Shown in pieces: positions 8,501-15,397 of a stretch of DNA of 64,000 bases. Source of the stretch: an uncultured Bacteroidota bacterium (GTDB taxonomy: Bacteria > Bacteroidota > Bacteroidia > JADZBD01); the NCBI GenBank assembly GCA_937924855.1, contig CALEYQ010000023.1, positions 35,233 to 99,232 on the forward strand, read 5' to 3'. Within the stretch, counting starts at the first letter, position 1. Every line of letters starts with the position of its first letter. The notes below the pieces were generated by a model that was not told the origin of the DNA, made no database searches, and worked only from the letters and a program-made list of their open reading frames with translations. Made by a program: the position numbers and the translations under genes.

Positions 8501-8951
8501 TAATACGGGAAAAACCGGACAAGGTGGAGTAGGGGGCATGAATGAAGCCCTGGTTAAACTGGCAGCACAGCAGGAGGCCCTACGGAAAATGATGCAACAG
8601 CTTATGAATGAGCAAGGTGGAAATGTTCCCGGGGATATGAAAAACACCCTCAAAAAGATGGAAGAAACTGAAACCGACCTGGTTAACAAGATGGTAAATC
8701 TGGAAACCATGAAGCGGCAACAGCAGATTTTGGAGAAACTCCTGGACTACGAAAAGGCTGAAAAACAGAAGGATATGGAGGAAAGAAGGCTGGCTGAACA
8801 ACCCAAAAAGGAAGAATTCCGTAACCAAAAGGAATTTTTAGAGTATAATAGGATTAAGCAAAGGGAAGCCGAATTGCTTAAAACGGTTCCCATTGGATTA
8901 AAACCTTTTTATAAGAATAAGGTGACCGAGTATTTTAATAAATTTGAATAA
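5592..8951 (+). CDS. DUF4175-type coiled-coil membrane protein
   Basis: A large (1119 aa) membrane protein that I place in the DUF4175 family of Bacteroidota from its architecture and neighbours; its function is not established. Hydrophobic helices lie at about 22-45, 54-78 and 155-175. A beta-rich extracytoplasmic region of about 300 residues follows (with GGGFQSREYELEVYPKP near 275). Then comes a very long Lys/Glu/Gln-rich coiled coil from about 500 to 800. A Gln/Gly-rich C-terminal region with QQQMQSKSG and further coiled coil closes the protein. The gene is complete with a single frame. It is followed at 15 nt by an ATP-binding anti-sigma-like gene and then ybeY, which suggests one operon. 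Several long minus-strand frames here are shadows of the repetitive coiled coil. Confidence 0.75.
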   Translation: MDKSGISEIRIKLDLFIRKFYKNLLIKGLLLSAGIIAAAVLFAFVLEFFGNFGTGVRTFFFFSLAGSILGVSIVYLISPLLKLNRIGNIISYEEASRIIGKHFPEVSDKLLNVLQLEKNLDHQSDYSADLVLGAIRQKTMALKPIPFSNAIDLKRNTRYLKYALPPVLVFIALLLFSPQVITGPAKRIVAFGNYFEKPAPFSFVLNSGEPLSAIQLEDFNLDLKLEGNEIPDQVFLEWEGKSFRMEKENLIRFRFTLKNIQKTTRFRFSGGGFQSREYELEVYPKPILLDFEVKAFYPKYLGKKDEVIKNTTDLLVPAGTRLEWNLKTKNTSHLSVVFQDSITEFMPKGSEAIAFSKRFLSDQKLTFKTRNEKVVNKDSMVCLVNVIPDQYPFIEVSEKRDSISLKKTYFSGLVKDDYGFSKLNFFFRKLDADGKPDMSEPGKILPIQISKNLNQEPFFLYWDLESQNLKPGDQIEYYFEVFDNDGVAGPKATRSQKQFLKIPGLDDLAKLNQKNAEETKKDLEESLKKSKEIQKELDALNKRLMDKKEISWDEKKKMQDLIEKQKELQKKVEEIKKENELHNKQQSEFQQPNESILEKQKELEKLFQSMMNEELKKKFEELQKLLDKLDKNELQKQLDQMKLDNKDLEKEMDRALEMFKQLQVDQKLENNIKKLEELSKKQEDLSKESENKNANKEELEKKQEELNKEFQEFRKDMDELHKMNQELERPKNLEDTDKQEEEIQQDQKNSSNQLNQGNSKGASKSQKKAGQQMKQLASQLAGMQSGIEMEQQEEDMNNLRQILTNLIQLSFDQEALMKKFAKVKSSDPAYVKNVQEQKKLKDDAKIIEDSLLALSKRVFQLQTTVNKEISAINMNMEKAIADFGERMTSSGMTRQQYVMTSLNNLALLLSEALNQMQQQMQSKSGSAGSCTKPGGKGQKPSYSTIRKMQQQLNQQIEELKKALENGQKPGNTGKTGQGGVGGMNEALVKLAAQQEALRKMMQQLMNEQGGNVPGDMKNTLKKMEETETDLVNKMVNLETMKRQQQILEKLLDYEKAEKQKDMEERRLAEQPKKEEFRNQKEFLEYNRIKQREAELLKTVPIGLKPFYKNKVTEYFNKFE

Positions 8952-8966
8952 GCCTATTATTTACTA

Positions 8967-9386
8967 ATGGTACTTTCTACCCCCGCAAAATTGACAATAT
9001 CTTCAAAATCCGAAAATCTCACCCAGGTTGAAAAGCTGGTTGAGCAAATTTGTGCTACCCATCAGGTTCCCGAAGACAATTACGGAAATATCCTGGTAGC
9101 CGTAACCGAGGCCGTTAACAACGCCCTCTATCATGGAAACAAAGCCAACCCGGACAAATCCATAGACATCTCTTTTGAGGTTAGGGATAAACAGGTTTCT
9201 TTTACTATAAAAGATCAGGGAGATGGATTTGATTTTTCCAATATTCCCGATCCTACCGATCCCTTAAACATTGAAAAGCCTCACGGACGGGGCGTATTCC
9301 TTATGAAAAGCCTGGCCGAAAGGGTAACTTTCGAAGAACAGGGGAGTAAGGTGATTCTTGAATTTAACCTGGTCAATCCTAATTAA
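8967..9386 (+). CDS. ATP-binding protein, RsbW/SpoIIAB-like
   Basis: A stand-alone GHKL (HATPase_c) domain of 139 residues. The N box is NILVAVTEAVNNALYHGN (about 41-58), G1 is KDQGDGFDF (about 82-90), and G2 is PHGRGVFLMKSL (about 105-116). This is the layout of serine-kinase anti-sigma regulatory proteins, which phosphorylate an STAS antagonist or bind a sigma factor. No partner (STAS protein, PP2C phosphatase or sigma factor) is encoded nearby, so the switch it belongs to is unknown. It lies between the DUF4175 protein and ybeY and is probably transcribed with the former. Confidence 0.88.
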   Translation: MVLSTPAKLTISSKSENLTQVEKLVEQICATHQVPEDNYGNILVAVTEAVNNALYHGNKANPDKSIDISFEVRDKQVSFTIKDQGDGFDFSNIPDPTDPLNIEKPHGRGVFLMKSLAERVTFEEQGSKVILEFNLVNPN

Positions 9387-9414
9387 TTAATCTTTCTTCC
9401 CTGCATTGAATTTC

Positions 9415-9422
9415 TACCTTTG
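9415..9422 (+). promoter_or_regulatory. -7 promoter element directly before ybeY
   Basis: TACCTTTG, an exact match, then CAGG, then the GTG start codon. The 4-nt gap puts the predicted transcription start on or beside the start codon, which predicts a leaderless mRNA. Confidence 0.6.
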
Positions 9423-9426
9423 CAGG

Positions 9427-9891
9427 GTGATTTCCATTCATTTTTTTGAAAAACGGGTAAAGTCCATCCTGAAAAAAAAGAAGTTTGAAAAGGACTGGCT
9501 TCTGTTTTCCCTGAAAAAGGCCGGGGTTAAGTCGGCCGAAATTAACTTTGTCTTTTGTTCCGATAGCTTTTTGCTCGGAGTCAATAAGAAACACCTCGAT
9601 CACGACTATTATACCGATATCATCACCTTTGAATACAGTTTCGGAGGATCCATCATTGGTGATGTTTACATCAGTGTTGACCGGGTAAAGGAAAATGCCA
9701 AAACATATAATGTTCCGGTCGAGGAAGAAGCCGGAAGAGTAATGGCTCACGGTATACTGCATTTGCTGGGGTATAGAGACAAATCACCCAGGCAAAAAAG
9801 GGAAATGAAAGAAATGGAAGACAAATGGCTCGCAACAAGAAAAAGACTGAAAAATAAAGCGACCGGAATTAAAAACCCGAAAAAGCCTTAA
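9427..9891 (+). CDS. ybeY: Endoribonuclease YbeY (rRNA maturation)
   Basis: Metal-dependent RNase that takes part in 16S rRNA 3' maturation and ribosome quality control. With the GTG start the protein has 154 residues. The metal motif is HGILHLLGYRDKS: His at about 108 and 112 are present, while the third ligand position of the usual HxxxHxxGYxH pattern is Asp (about 118). I recall this GYxDK variant as common in Bacteroidota. A longer frame begins at a TTG at 9406, but the TACCTTTG promoter box lies between that TTG and the GTG at 9427, so the GTG is preferred. The stop codon interlocks with that of recJ in the shared TTAA at 9888-9891. Confidence 0.92.
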   Translation: MISIHFFEKRVKSILKKKKFEKDWLLFSLKKAGVKSAEINFVFCSDSFLLGVNKKHLDHDYYTDIITFEYSFGGSIIGDVYISVDRVKENAKTYNVPVEEEAGRVMAHGILHLLGYRDKSPRQKREMKEMEDKWLATRKRLKNKATGIKNPKKP

Positions 9892-11588
9892 GCGGAAGCT
9901 CTGATGTCTTTAATTTTCACTTGCGGACTGGAACGACCGTTATAAACATTTTCCTCAAGTGAACCCGCCAGATCGAAGGTTCTCCCGCCTGAAACCAGGG
10001 GAAGAAAAGTGTCCATCCCAAATCCAATACAAGCCACAAAATTACTGCCGTCATTGGAAATATCAATCTTTAAATGGTTGTTGCCTACCCTTCTTCCATA
10101 CCCCTTTTCCCGGGCATTCATAAAGGCAAAAACAGGACTATGATTTGCCGGTCCGTGAGGTTCAAATTTTCGTAACTCCTCTATCAAACCCAGGGTGGCT
10201 TCCGCGGTACTTATCTCGGCATCGATATGTATACAGGGGGTTAAATTTTCAGGCGTTATGTTCTCAGAAACCACCGATTCAAATTTCTTTCGGAAAGATT
10301 CCAGGTTTTCTGTTTTTAGGGTAAGCCCGGCGGCATACTTGTGGCCACCAAATTGCTCAAGCAAATCGGAGCATTTTTCAATGGCTTCATAAACATCATA
10401 ACCGGGAACCGATCTGGCCGACCCTGTTGCCATGCCATTGGAAACGGTTAAAACAATGGTGGGTTTGAAATACTTTTCGATAAGCCGGCTGGCTACGATG
10501 CCAACAACACCCTTATGCCAGGTTTCACTCCAGACAACAGTTGATTTTCTGTTTTGGAGATCCGGGTTCCCACGAATCATATTCAGGGCCTCTTCCGTAA
10601 TCCTTTGGTCTTGTTCCCTCCGGTCGTTATTGTTTTGATTTATCTGGGCTGAAAAATTAATGGCAGCTTCAGGATTTTCCTCAATCAGCAGTTCCACAGC
10701 AAGCTTTCCGCTTTTCATCCTTCCTGCCGCATTTATTCGGGGGCCAATTACAAAAACCAGATCGGAAATACTCAGCGGTTTTTGATCGCTTTTGACCTTC
10801 ATCAATGCTTCAATGCCCGGTCGTGGGGAAGAGTTGAGTTGCCGCAACCCGTAATGCGCAAGTATGCGGTTCTCACCGGTTATGGGAACAATATCGGCGG
10901 CAATGCTGATTACTACAAGGTCAAGGTAAGCCATCAGATTCTCTTTCGGTAATTCCATTTTTTCCGTCAGAGCCTGTATCAGCTTATAGCCAATGCCGCA
11001 TCCTGATAATTCTTTGTATGGGTATTGGCAATGACTTTGTTTGGGATCCAAAATGGCAAGCGCCTCGGGGAGTTTTTCTCCGGGCAAGTGATGATCGCAA
11101 ATGATAAAATCAATGCCGAGGTCTTTTGCATAAGAAACCAGGTCAACAGACTTAATACCGCAGTCAAGTGCAATGATCAGCTTTATGTTATTTTCTCTGG
11201 CATAGTCAATGCCCTTTTTGCTGATTCCATAACCCTCTGTGTATCGGTCGGGTATGTAAAATTTTACCCGGACTCCCTGTTTTTTCAGGAAGGAGTAAAC
11301 CAAAGATACCGCCGTGGTTCCATCTACATCATAATCACCAAAAACCAAAATTTCCTCACCGCTTTTTCTAGCCTCCATTATTCGGTTTACCGCCTCTCCC
11401 ATTCCGGCCATTGCAAAGGGATCGTGAAGCAGGTCAAGGCTTGGATTGAAGAATGCTCTGGCCGCTTCAACGGTATCTATTCCCCTCAGCACCAATAAAC
11501 GGGCAACCAGATCGCTAAACACTCCTTCTTTAGCAAGGTTTTTGATCCGGTCCTGGTCCGGTGTTTTTATATCCCAGTTCTTTTTCAT
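9888..11588 (-). CDS. recJ: Single-stranded-DNA-specific exonuclease RecJ
   Basis: 5'-3' exonuclease acting on single-stranded DNA in recombination and mismatch repair. The protein has 566 residues, normal length. DHH-family phosphoesterase motifs are visible: DYDVDGTTAVSLVY (about 83-96), the CDHHLPGE motif (about 164), GPRINAAGRM in the middle, and the DHHA1 segment GGHKYAAGLTL (about 415-425). All key Asp and His residues that I can recognise are present. The 3' end overlaps ybeY by 4 nt. A near-consensus CATATTTG lies at 11602-11609 on the minus strand, 13 nt before the ATG. Confidence 0.96.
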   Translation of the reverse strand: MKKNWDIKTPDQDRIKNLAKEGVFSDLVARLLVLRGIDTVEAARAFFNPSLDLLHDPFAMAGMGEAVNRIMEARKSGEEILVFGDYDVDGTTAVSLVYSFLKKQGVRVKFYIPDRYTEGYGISKKGIDYARENNIKLIIALDCGIKSVDLVSYAKDLGIDFIICDHHLPGEKLPEALAILDPKQSHCQYPYKELSGCGIGYKLIQALTEKMELPKENLMAYLDLVVISIAADIVPITGENRILAHYGLRQLNSSPRPGIEALMKVKSDQKPLSISDLVFVIGPRINAAGRMKSGKLAVELLIEENPEAAINFSAQINQNNNDRREQDQRITEEALNMIRGNPDLQNRKSTVVWSETWHKGVVGIVASRLIEKYFKPTIVLTVSNGMATGSARSVPGYDVYEAIEKCSDLLEQFGGHKYAAGLTLKTENLESFRKKFESVVSENITPENLTPCIHIDAEISTAEATLGLIEELRKFEPHGPANHSPVFAFMNAREKGYGRRVGNNHLKIDISNDGSNFVACIGFGMDTFLPLVSGGRTFDLAGSLEENVYNGRSSPQVKIKDIRASA

Positions 11589-11675
11589 TTGACTATCACT
11601 GCAAATATGTTAAATTAATAATAGGAGCCCTAAATAAGTTTAAAACTTTTACACCCTTTCCTTAATGTCAATTTG

Positions 11676-11683
11676 TAATTTTG
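11676..11683 (+). promoter_or_regulatory. -7 promoter element before the L,D-transpeptidase gene
   Basis: TAATTTTG, an exact match, followed by AAATA and the ATG at 11689. The 5-nt gap predicts a leaderless or nearly leaderless transcript and argues against the upstream in-frame ATG at 11665. Confidence 0.55.
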
Positions 11684-11688
11684 AAATA

Positions 11689-13353
11689 ATGTTCAGATAT
11701 ATTTCGGTTCTTATTCTTACCTCAACGCTGATATTTTCTTGCGGTAAACCCTCTGTGCCTGAAGAGGTGCTCGTTGCTACTCCGCAGGAAACCGCTGAAA
11801 AACTGACTGCCATTCTCCGTGAACAACTGAATGATAATGATTCCCTGGAAGTTCTCGTGGCAGGAAAAGACTCCTTAAAAGCCTCCTTTTTGGTAAAGGA
11901 GTTTTATAAAAAGCGGAATTTTAAACCCCTCTATTCCGATACATGCCGGTTTACCGGATTTTATTACATGATGTTTCGGGTAATTCGCGATGCGGAACTT
12001 TTTGGACTTAACCCCGAGCATTATTACTACACTTCCGTTTCAAACCACAGCGATTCAGTTTTTGTTCCCGAAACCGGAAAATACAATGCCAGTCGTTTGT
12101 ATAATATTGAATTGCTCCTGACGGATGCATTTTTCAAAATGGCGCACGACCTTCAGGCAGGCAGGCTTTCTGAAGATAGTTTGAAACCAAAATGGGAACC
12201 CCAAAACCTAAAACATTCCCCGCTTAATCTGCTTGAATCGGCTGTTGTACAAAAGCGAATTGCACCCCTGCTGGCATCGGTTGAGCCGGACTTTCCCCAA
12301 TATATCGACCTTAAAACGGAATACCGGAAGTTTTACCGGGAATACAGCAATAAAAACTGGAATAAAATTCCAGAACCCTCCGATTCGGCTAATTTTCTCA
12401 GAGAGGTAAGAAACCGAATGGTGATAATGGGATATCTGGATACTACCCAAAAGGGAAACGACTCGGTATTACTTTCCAAAGCATTGAAAAAATTCCAAAA
12501 AAGCTACTTCCTCACCGAAGATGGAAAGATTGGAAAGGAAATGATTAAAGCTCTTTCTTATTCGCCTGAATTCCGGATACGACAGGTGGCCATTAATCTC
12601 GACCGCTGGCGTTGGGAATCGGCCAAATCGGATAAAGCTTATGTGTGGATTAACCTTCCCGGATTTAAGTTTACTTTGGCAGAGGCGGATACAGTAGTAA
12701 TGGAGTCCCGTATCATTTGCGGCGACCCCAAACATCCTACCCCAACTCCTCTGACCAGCAAAATCACTTATTTTACCATTTATCCCTATTGGAATGTACC
12801 CTATAGCATTGCCTCCAAGGAAATTCTTCCCCGGATAAAATGGGATACCAGTTACCTTCGGAAAAACCGGTTTCAGGTGCTCGACTGGAACAACCAACTG
12901 GTGGACCCCACAACCATTAACTGGAAAAAATACAACGAAAAAAATCTTCCATATAGGTTTCGCCAGTTGGAAGGATCTGAAAATTCTCTGGGTATCGTAA
13001 AGTTTTTCTTTAACAATAAGGAAGGGGTTTATTTACACGATACGAATTCAAAACGGCTTTTTAAGAAAGAGGTAAGAGCCCTGAGCCATGGATGTGTGCG
13101 ACTGGAAGAGTACTGGGAATTTGCAAAATTCCTGGTTCGCGATGATAGTGTTAAAATTCCGAGGGATACCCTGGCCGCCTGGTTCAAAAAGAATGAACAG
13201 AGAATCGTACGACTCAAAAAGCAGGTTCCCCTTTACATAAAGTATTTTACGGCGGAAGTCTTAAACGGAAACAGGCTGGTTATTTATCCCGACATCTATG
13301 GCAGGGATGAAAAAATTATTCGCAGGTTGTATTCGGAAACACAGTGGCTTTAA
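11689..13353 (+). CDS. L,D-transpeptidase lipoprotein (YcbB-like)
   Basis: Cross-links peptidoglycan by 3-3 bonds or anchors proteins to it, in the periplasm. With the ATG at 11689 the protein has 554 residues and begins with a lipoprotein signal, MFRYISVLILTSTLIFSC, with the lipidated Cys at 18. A scaffold region follows, then a peptidoglycan-binding-like segment around 240-290 (LSKALKKFQKSYFLTEDGKIG). The YkuD catalytic domain has SHGCVRLEEYW, with the nucleophile Cys at about 469. Domain order matches the large YcbB/LdtD type. An in-frame ATG at 11665 is rejected because a promoter box lies between the two starts and the signal peptide fits the second. The stop codon interlocks with the TM2 gene at 13350-13353. 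Confidence 0.92.
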   Translation: MFRYISVLILTSTLIFSCGKPSVPEEVLVATPQETAEKLTAILREQLNDNDSLEVLVAGKDSLKASFLVKEFYKKRNFKPLYSDTCRFTGFYYMMFRVIRDAELFGLNPEHYYYTSVSNHSDSVFVPETGKYNASRLYNIELLLTDAFFKMAHDLQAGRLSEDSLKPKWEPQNLKHSPLNLLESAVVQKRIAPLLASVEPDFPQYIDLKTEYRKFYREYSNKNWNKIPEPSDSANFLREVRNRMVIMGYLDTTQKGNDSVLLSKALKKFQKSYFLTEDGKIGKEMIKALSYSPEFRIRQVAINLDRWRWESAKSDKAYVWINLPGFKFTLAEADTVVMESRIICGDPKHPTPTPLTSKITYFTIYPYWNVPYSIASKEILPRIKWDTSYLRKNRFQVLDWNNQLVDPTTINWKKYNEKNLPYRFRQLEGSENSLGIVKFFFNNKEGVYLHDTNSKRLFKKEVRALSHGCVRLEEYWEFAKFLVRDDSVKIPRDTLAAWFKKNEQRIVRLKKQVPLYIKYFTAEVLNGNRLVIYPDIYGRDEKIIRRLYSETQWL

Positions 13354-13739
13354 TCCACCCAGAGGAATACTCCTTTTTTTTGTCGCAGGGCCTCTAATTT
13401 TTCTTTTCCCGAAAAAAGGATCACAAAAAAATCTATGGCCGGCAGAATGCCAAATACACCCACAGTGGCCAGATAAACCACCGGCACATAAGGATCACAC
13501 CCAAGGTAAACGCTGTGCGCCCCTGTAACTCCAACCACCGGGAAAGACAAAACACAGGCCAGCCATTTTTTGATTTTGGGAAGTTCGGTTGTGTCGGAAC
13601 CGGAAAAATCAAGGACTTCTTCCACCGAATGACAAACTTCAACCATGTAGTTTTTCGTAGGCAAAAGACCCTCAGTTTCCGCATTTGACCTGAGGAAACT
13701 AAAAAGGACAATTGTTAATAACAGGAACCGAAAGGTCAT
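13350..13739 (-). CDS. TM2-domain protein with signal peptide
   Basis: 129 residues. A cleavable signal (MTFRFLLLTIVLFSFLRSNA) is followed by a short Cys-containing linker and then a TM2-like pair of helices: KKWLACVLSFPVVGVTGAHS followed by YLGCDPYVPVVYLATVGVFG and IDFFVILF. The central G-x-H-x-x-Y-L-G and the turn GVFGILPAIDF are the TM2 signature. The molecular role of TM2 proteins in bacteria is not settled. The ATG sits directly after a strong terminator of the upstream minus-strand gene, so its promoter is not obvious and expression may depend on read-through. Confidence 0.75.
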   Translation of the reverse strand: MTFRFLLLTIVLFSFLRSNAETEGLLPTKNYMVEVCHSVEEVLDFSGSDTTELPKIKKWLACVLSFPVVGVTGAHSVYLGCDPYVPVVYLATVGVFGILPAIDFFVILFSGKEKLEALRQKKGVFLWVD

Positions 13740-13763
13740 AAAAAAAGCCCCCGATAGGGGGCT
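13740..13763 (-). terminator. Rho-independent terminator of the beta-barrel gene
   Basis: On the minus strand: AGCCCCC, loop TATC, GGGGGCT, then a run of T. A 7-bp perfect stem ending 12 nt after the stop codon of the beta-barrel protein gene. Confidence 0.85.
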
Positions 13764-13775
13764 GGATGAATAGCG

Positions 13776-14387
13776 TTATTTTATCCGAAGATTCAGACCC
13801 ATGGCGGCATAATAGGGTGGACCAATGGCAACTTCCCCATTAAATCCCAGGAAGTCGTTGAAAAAATACCGGGCTCCGAAAAGTGCCTGAAATCTGAGTT
13901 TGCCCGAATTCCAAATGTCGGTAGAAGATCCTGTAACTCGTGGGTTGTTGGAGGAGTGATCCCAGAAAGTCATGCTTAACCTAAAACCGAAATAGGTATC
14001 AAGGTTTTCATTTTCACCAAAATGAAACAAAGGCCTAAGCCCAACATTTGTCCTTGATAATTTGTCTTTATAGTTGAAGGTTTGGTTGTTGGAGGTATCG
14101 GTGTCTTTGTATTCCAAAGTCATTTGCTGATAAGAAAAAGCCGCGCCAAGACTGAATTTCGAAGCAATACCATAATCATAATTTGCAATCAAAGCAGGAA
14201 TAACGCTAACTTTTACGTCGGTGGCGGTATTCACGGCATCTTTAAACAGGTTGGCAAAAAGGCCGGCCAGCGAATAGGCGGCTCCTGCTGTAAATACATG
14301 TTCATTAGCCTCTTTCTGGGCATAAACACGGGTAGGGGAAGCCAATAACAATGCGCTCCCCAGCAGAACGAGTAGTGGTTTTTTCAT
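13776..14387 (-). CDS. Outer-membrane beta-barrel protein (porin-like)
   Basis: 203 residues with a Sec signal (MKKPLLVLLGSALLLASPTRVYAQ) followed by alternating beta strands rich in Tyr, Phe and Gly. The first strand runs EHVFTAGAAYSLAG, and later ones include YDYGIASKFSLGAAFSYQQM and FRFQALFGARYFFNDF-like segments. The last residues, AAMGLNLRIK, form the expected terminal strand. It resembles the small OmpW/OmpX-like barrels common in Bacteroidota, but the substrate and function are not readable. It is separated from the sod gene by about 30 nt and ends at a strong terminator, so the two may form one transcript. Confidence 0.75.
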   Translation of the reverse strand: MKKPLLVLLGSALLLASPTRVYAQKEANEHVFTAGAAYSLAGLFANLFKDAVNTATDVKVSVIPALIANYDYGIASKFSLGAAFSYQQMTLEYKDTDTSNNQTFNYKDKLSRTNVGLRPLFHFGENENLDTYFGFRLSMTFWDHSSNNPRVTGSSTDIWNSGKLRFQALFGARYFFNDFLGFNGEVAIGPPYYAAMGLNLRIK

Positions 14388-14419
14388 GGGATGTTTTTAA
14401 GGTTGGATTTATATGTTAA

Positions 14420-15031
14420 TTATTTCGAAGCATCAGCAAAGCGACGCGAAACCTCGTCCCAATTCACAACATTCCAGAAGGCTGAAATATAATCGGGTCG
14501 ACGATTCTGATAATTCAGGTAGTAGGCGTGTTCCCACACATCAAGGCCTAATATGGGTTGGCCCTTGTAATCGGAAACATCCATTAAAGGATTATCCTGA
14601 TTAGGGGTAGATCCAACGCTCAGTTTTTTATCGGTTCCAACACAAAGCCAGGCCCAGCCCGAACCAAAACGGGTGGCAGCAGCGGCTGCAAACTTGGATT
14701 TAAATTCATCCATGGATCCAAATGCCGCATTAATAGCTGCAGCCAGGGCATCAGAGGGTTTGCTTTTGCCCCCAGGCCCCATAATATTCCAGAACAGAGA
14801 ATGGTTGTAATGTCCTCCTCCGTTATTCCGGATGGCAGGAGAAAATTTAGAAATGTTTTTACAGATTTCCTCCAGACTCAGCTTTTCTGCTCCGGATCCT
14901 TCCAGGGCATTATTCAGATTGGTTACATAAGCCTGGTGATGCTTGCCATGGTGAATTTCCATGGTTTTGGCATCAATATGGGGTTCAAGGGCATTGGTTT
15001 CGTAAGGAAGCTTGGGAAGTTCAAAGGCCAT
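14420..15031 (-). CDS. sodB: Superoxide dismutase, Fe/Mn family
   Basis: Dismutates superoxide to peroxide and oxygen, cytoplasmic (no signal peptide). The protein has 203 residues. All four metal ligands are visible: His27 in MEIHHGKHHQAYV, His77 in GGGHYNHSLFW, and Asp164 and His168 in DVWEHAYYLNY. The sequence alone does not decide between iron and manganese, so the sodB symbol is a convention here. A TATCTTTG promoter box lies 34 nt upstream on the minus strand. Confidence 0.96.
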   Translation of the reverse strand: MAFELPKLPYETNALEPHIDAKTMEIHHGKHHQAYVTNLNNALEGSGAEKLSLEEICKNISKFSPAIRNNGGGHYNHSLFWNIMGPGGKSKPSDALAAAINAAFGSMDEFKSKFAAAAATRFGSGWAWLCVGTDKKLSVGSTPNQDNPLMDVSDYKGQPILGLDVWEHAYYLNYQNRRPDYISAFWNVVNWDEVSRRFADASK

Positions 15032-15065
15032 AATTGAAAAGTTTTAAAAGATTAACGTGTTTTCT

Positions 15066-15073
15066 CAAAGATA
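15066..15073 (-). promoter_or_regulatory. -7 promoter element for superoxide dismutase
   Basis: TATCTTTG on the minus strand, an exact match, 34 nt before the sod ATG. It is divergent from the lipoprotein promoter at 15123. Confidence 0.6.
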
Positions 15074-15097
15074 AAAAATTTGGAGTGAATTTCCTTA

Positions 15098-15130
15098 TTT
15101 GTCCGGGTTTTAAAAAAATTCCTACCTTTG
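15098..15130 (+). promoter_or_regulatory. Promoter of the small lipoprotein gene
   Basis: TTTG at 15098-15101, a 21-nt spacer, then TACCTTTG at 15123-15130. Both elements match the Bacteroidota -33/-7 consensus. The TTG inside the -7 box is in frame with the gene below and is a false start. Confidence 0.65.
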
Positions 15131-15151
15131 CCCCTTAAACCGAAAAACAAA

Positions 15152-15340
15152 ATGAAAAAATTATTCTCCCTCCTGGCTGTATCGGGTTTGTTGTTCCTGA
15201 CATCCTGTGGCGGCCCTTCTGAAGAAGAAAAGAAAAAAATGCAGGAAGACAGCTTGAAAGCCGTTCAACTTCTTGATTCGCTTTTTAAACAAGCTGAGCA
15301 AAACACTACTGACACTACTGCCAGCGATACTGCAAAGTAA
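15152..15340 (+). CDS. Small lipoprotein (62 aa), hypothetical
   Basis: I do not recognise a family. MKKLFSLLAVSGLLFLTSC is a clear lipoprotein signal with Cys19. The mature part is short and polar: a charged helix (EEEKKKMQEDSLKAVQLLDS) and a Thr/Asp-rich tail. The ATG at 15152 is chosen over the upstream in-frame TTG at 15128, because that TTG is part of the TACCTTTG promoter element. The gene is monocistronic, with its own promoter and a terminator directly after it. Confidence 0.8.
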   Translation: MKKLFSLLAVSGLLFLTSCGGPSEEEKKKMQEDSLKAVQLLDSLFKQAEQNTTDTTASDTAK

Positions 15341-15363
15341 TCCTGTCTTTAGGTTCTGGTACT

Positions 15364-15397
15364 AACCCTCCGGATTTTTTTCGGGGGGTTATTTTTT
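15364..15397 (+). terminator. Rho-independent terminator of the small lipoprotein gene
   Basis: AACCCTCCG, loop of nine, CGGGGGGTT (one T-G wobble), then A and six T. The last bases overlap the stop codon of the convergent S41 protease. Confidence 0.8.

Noticed and set aside
13298..13528. 76-residue plus-strand frame after the L,D-transpeptidase
   Set aside because: Overlaps the end of the transpeptidase and is antisense to the TM2 gene; no signal, no domain.
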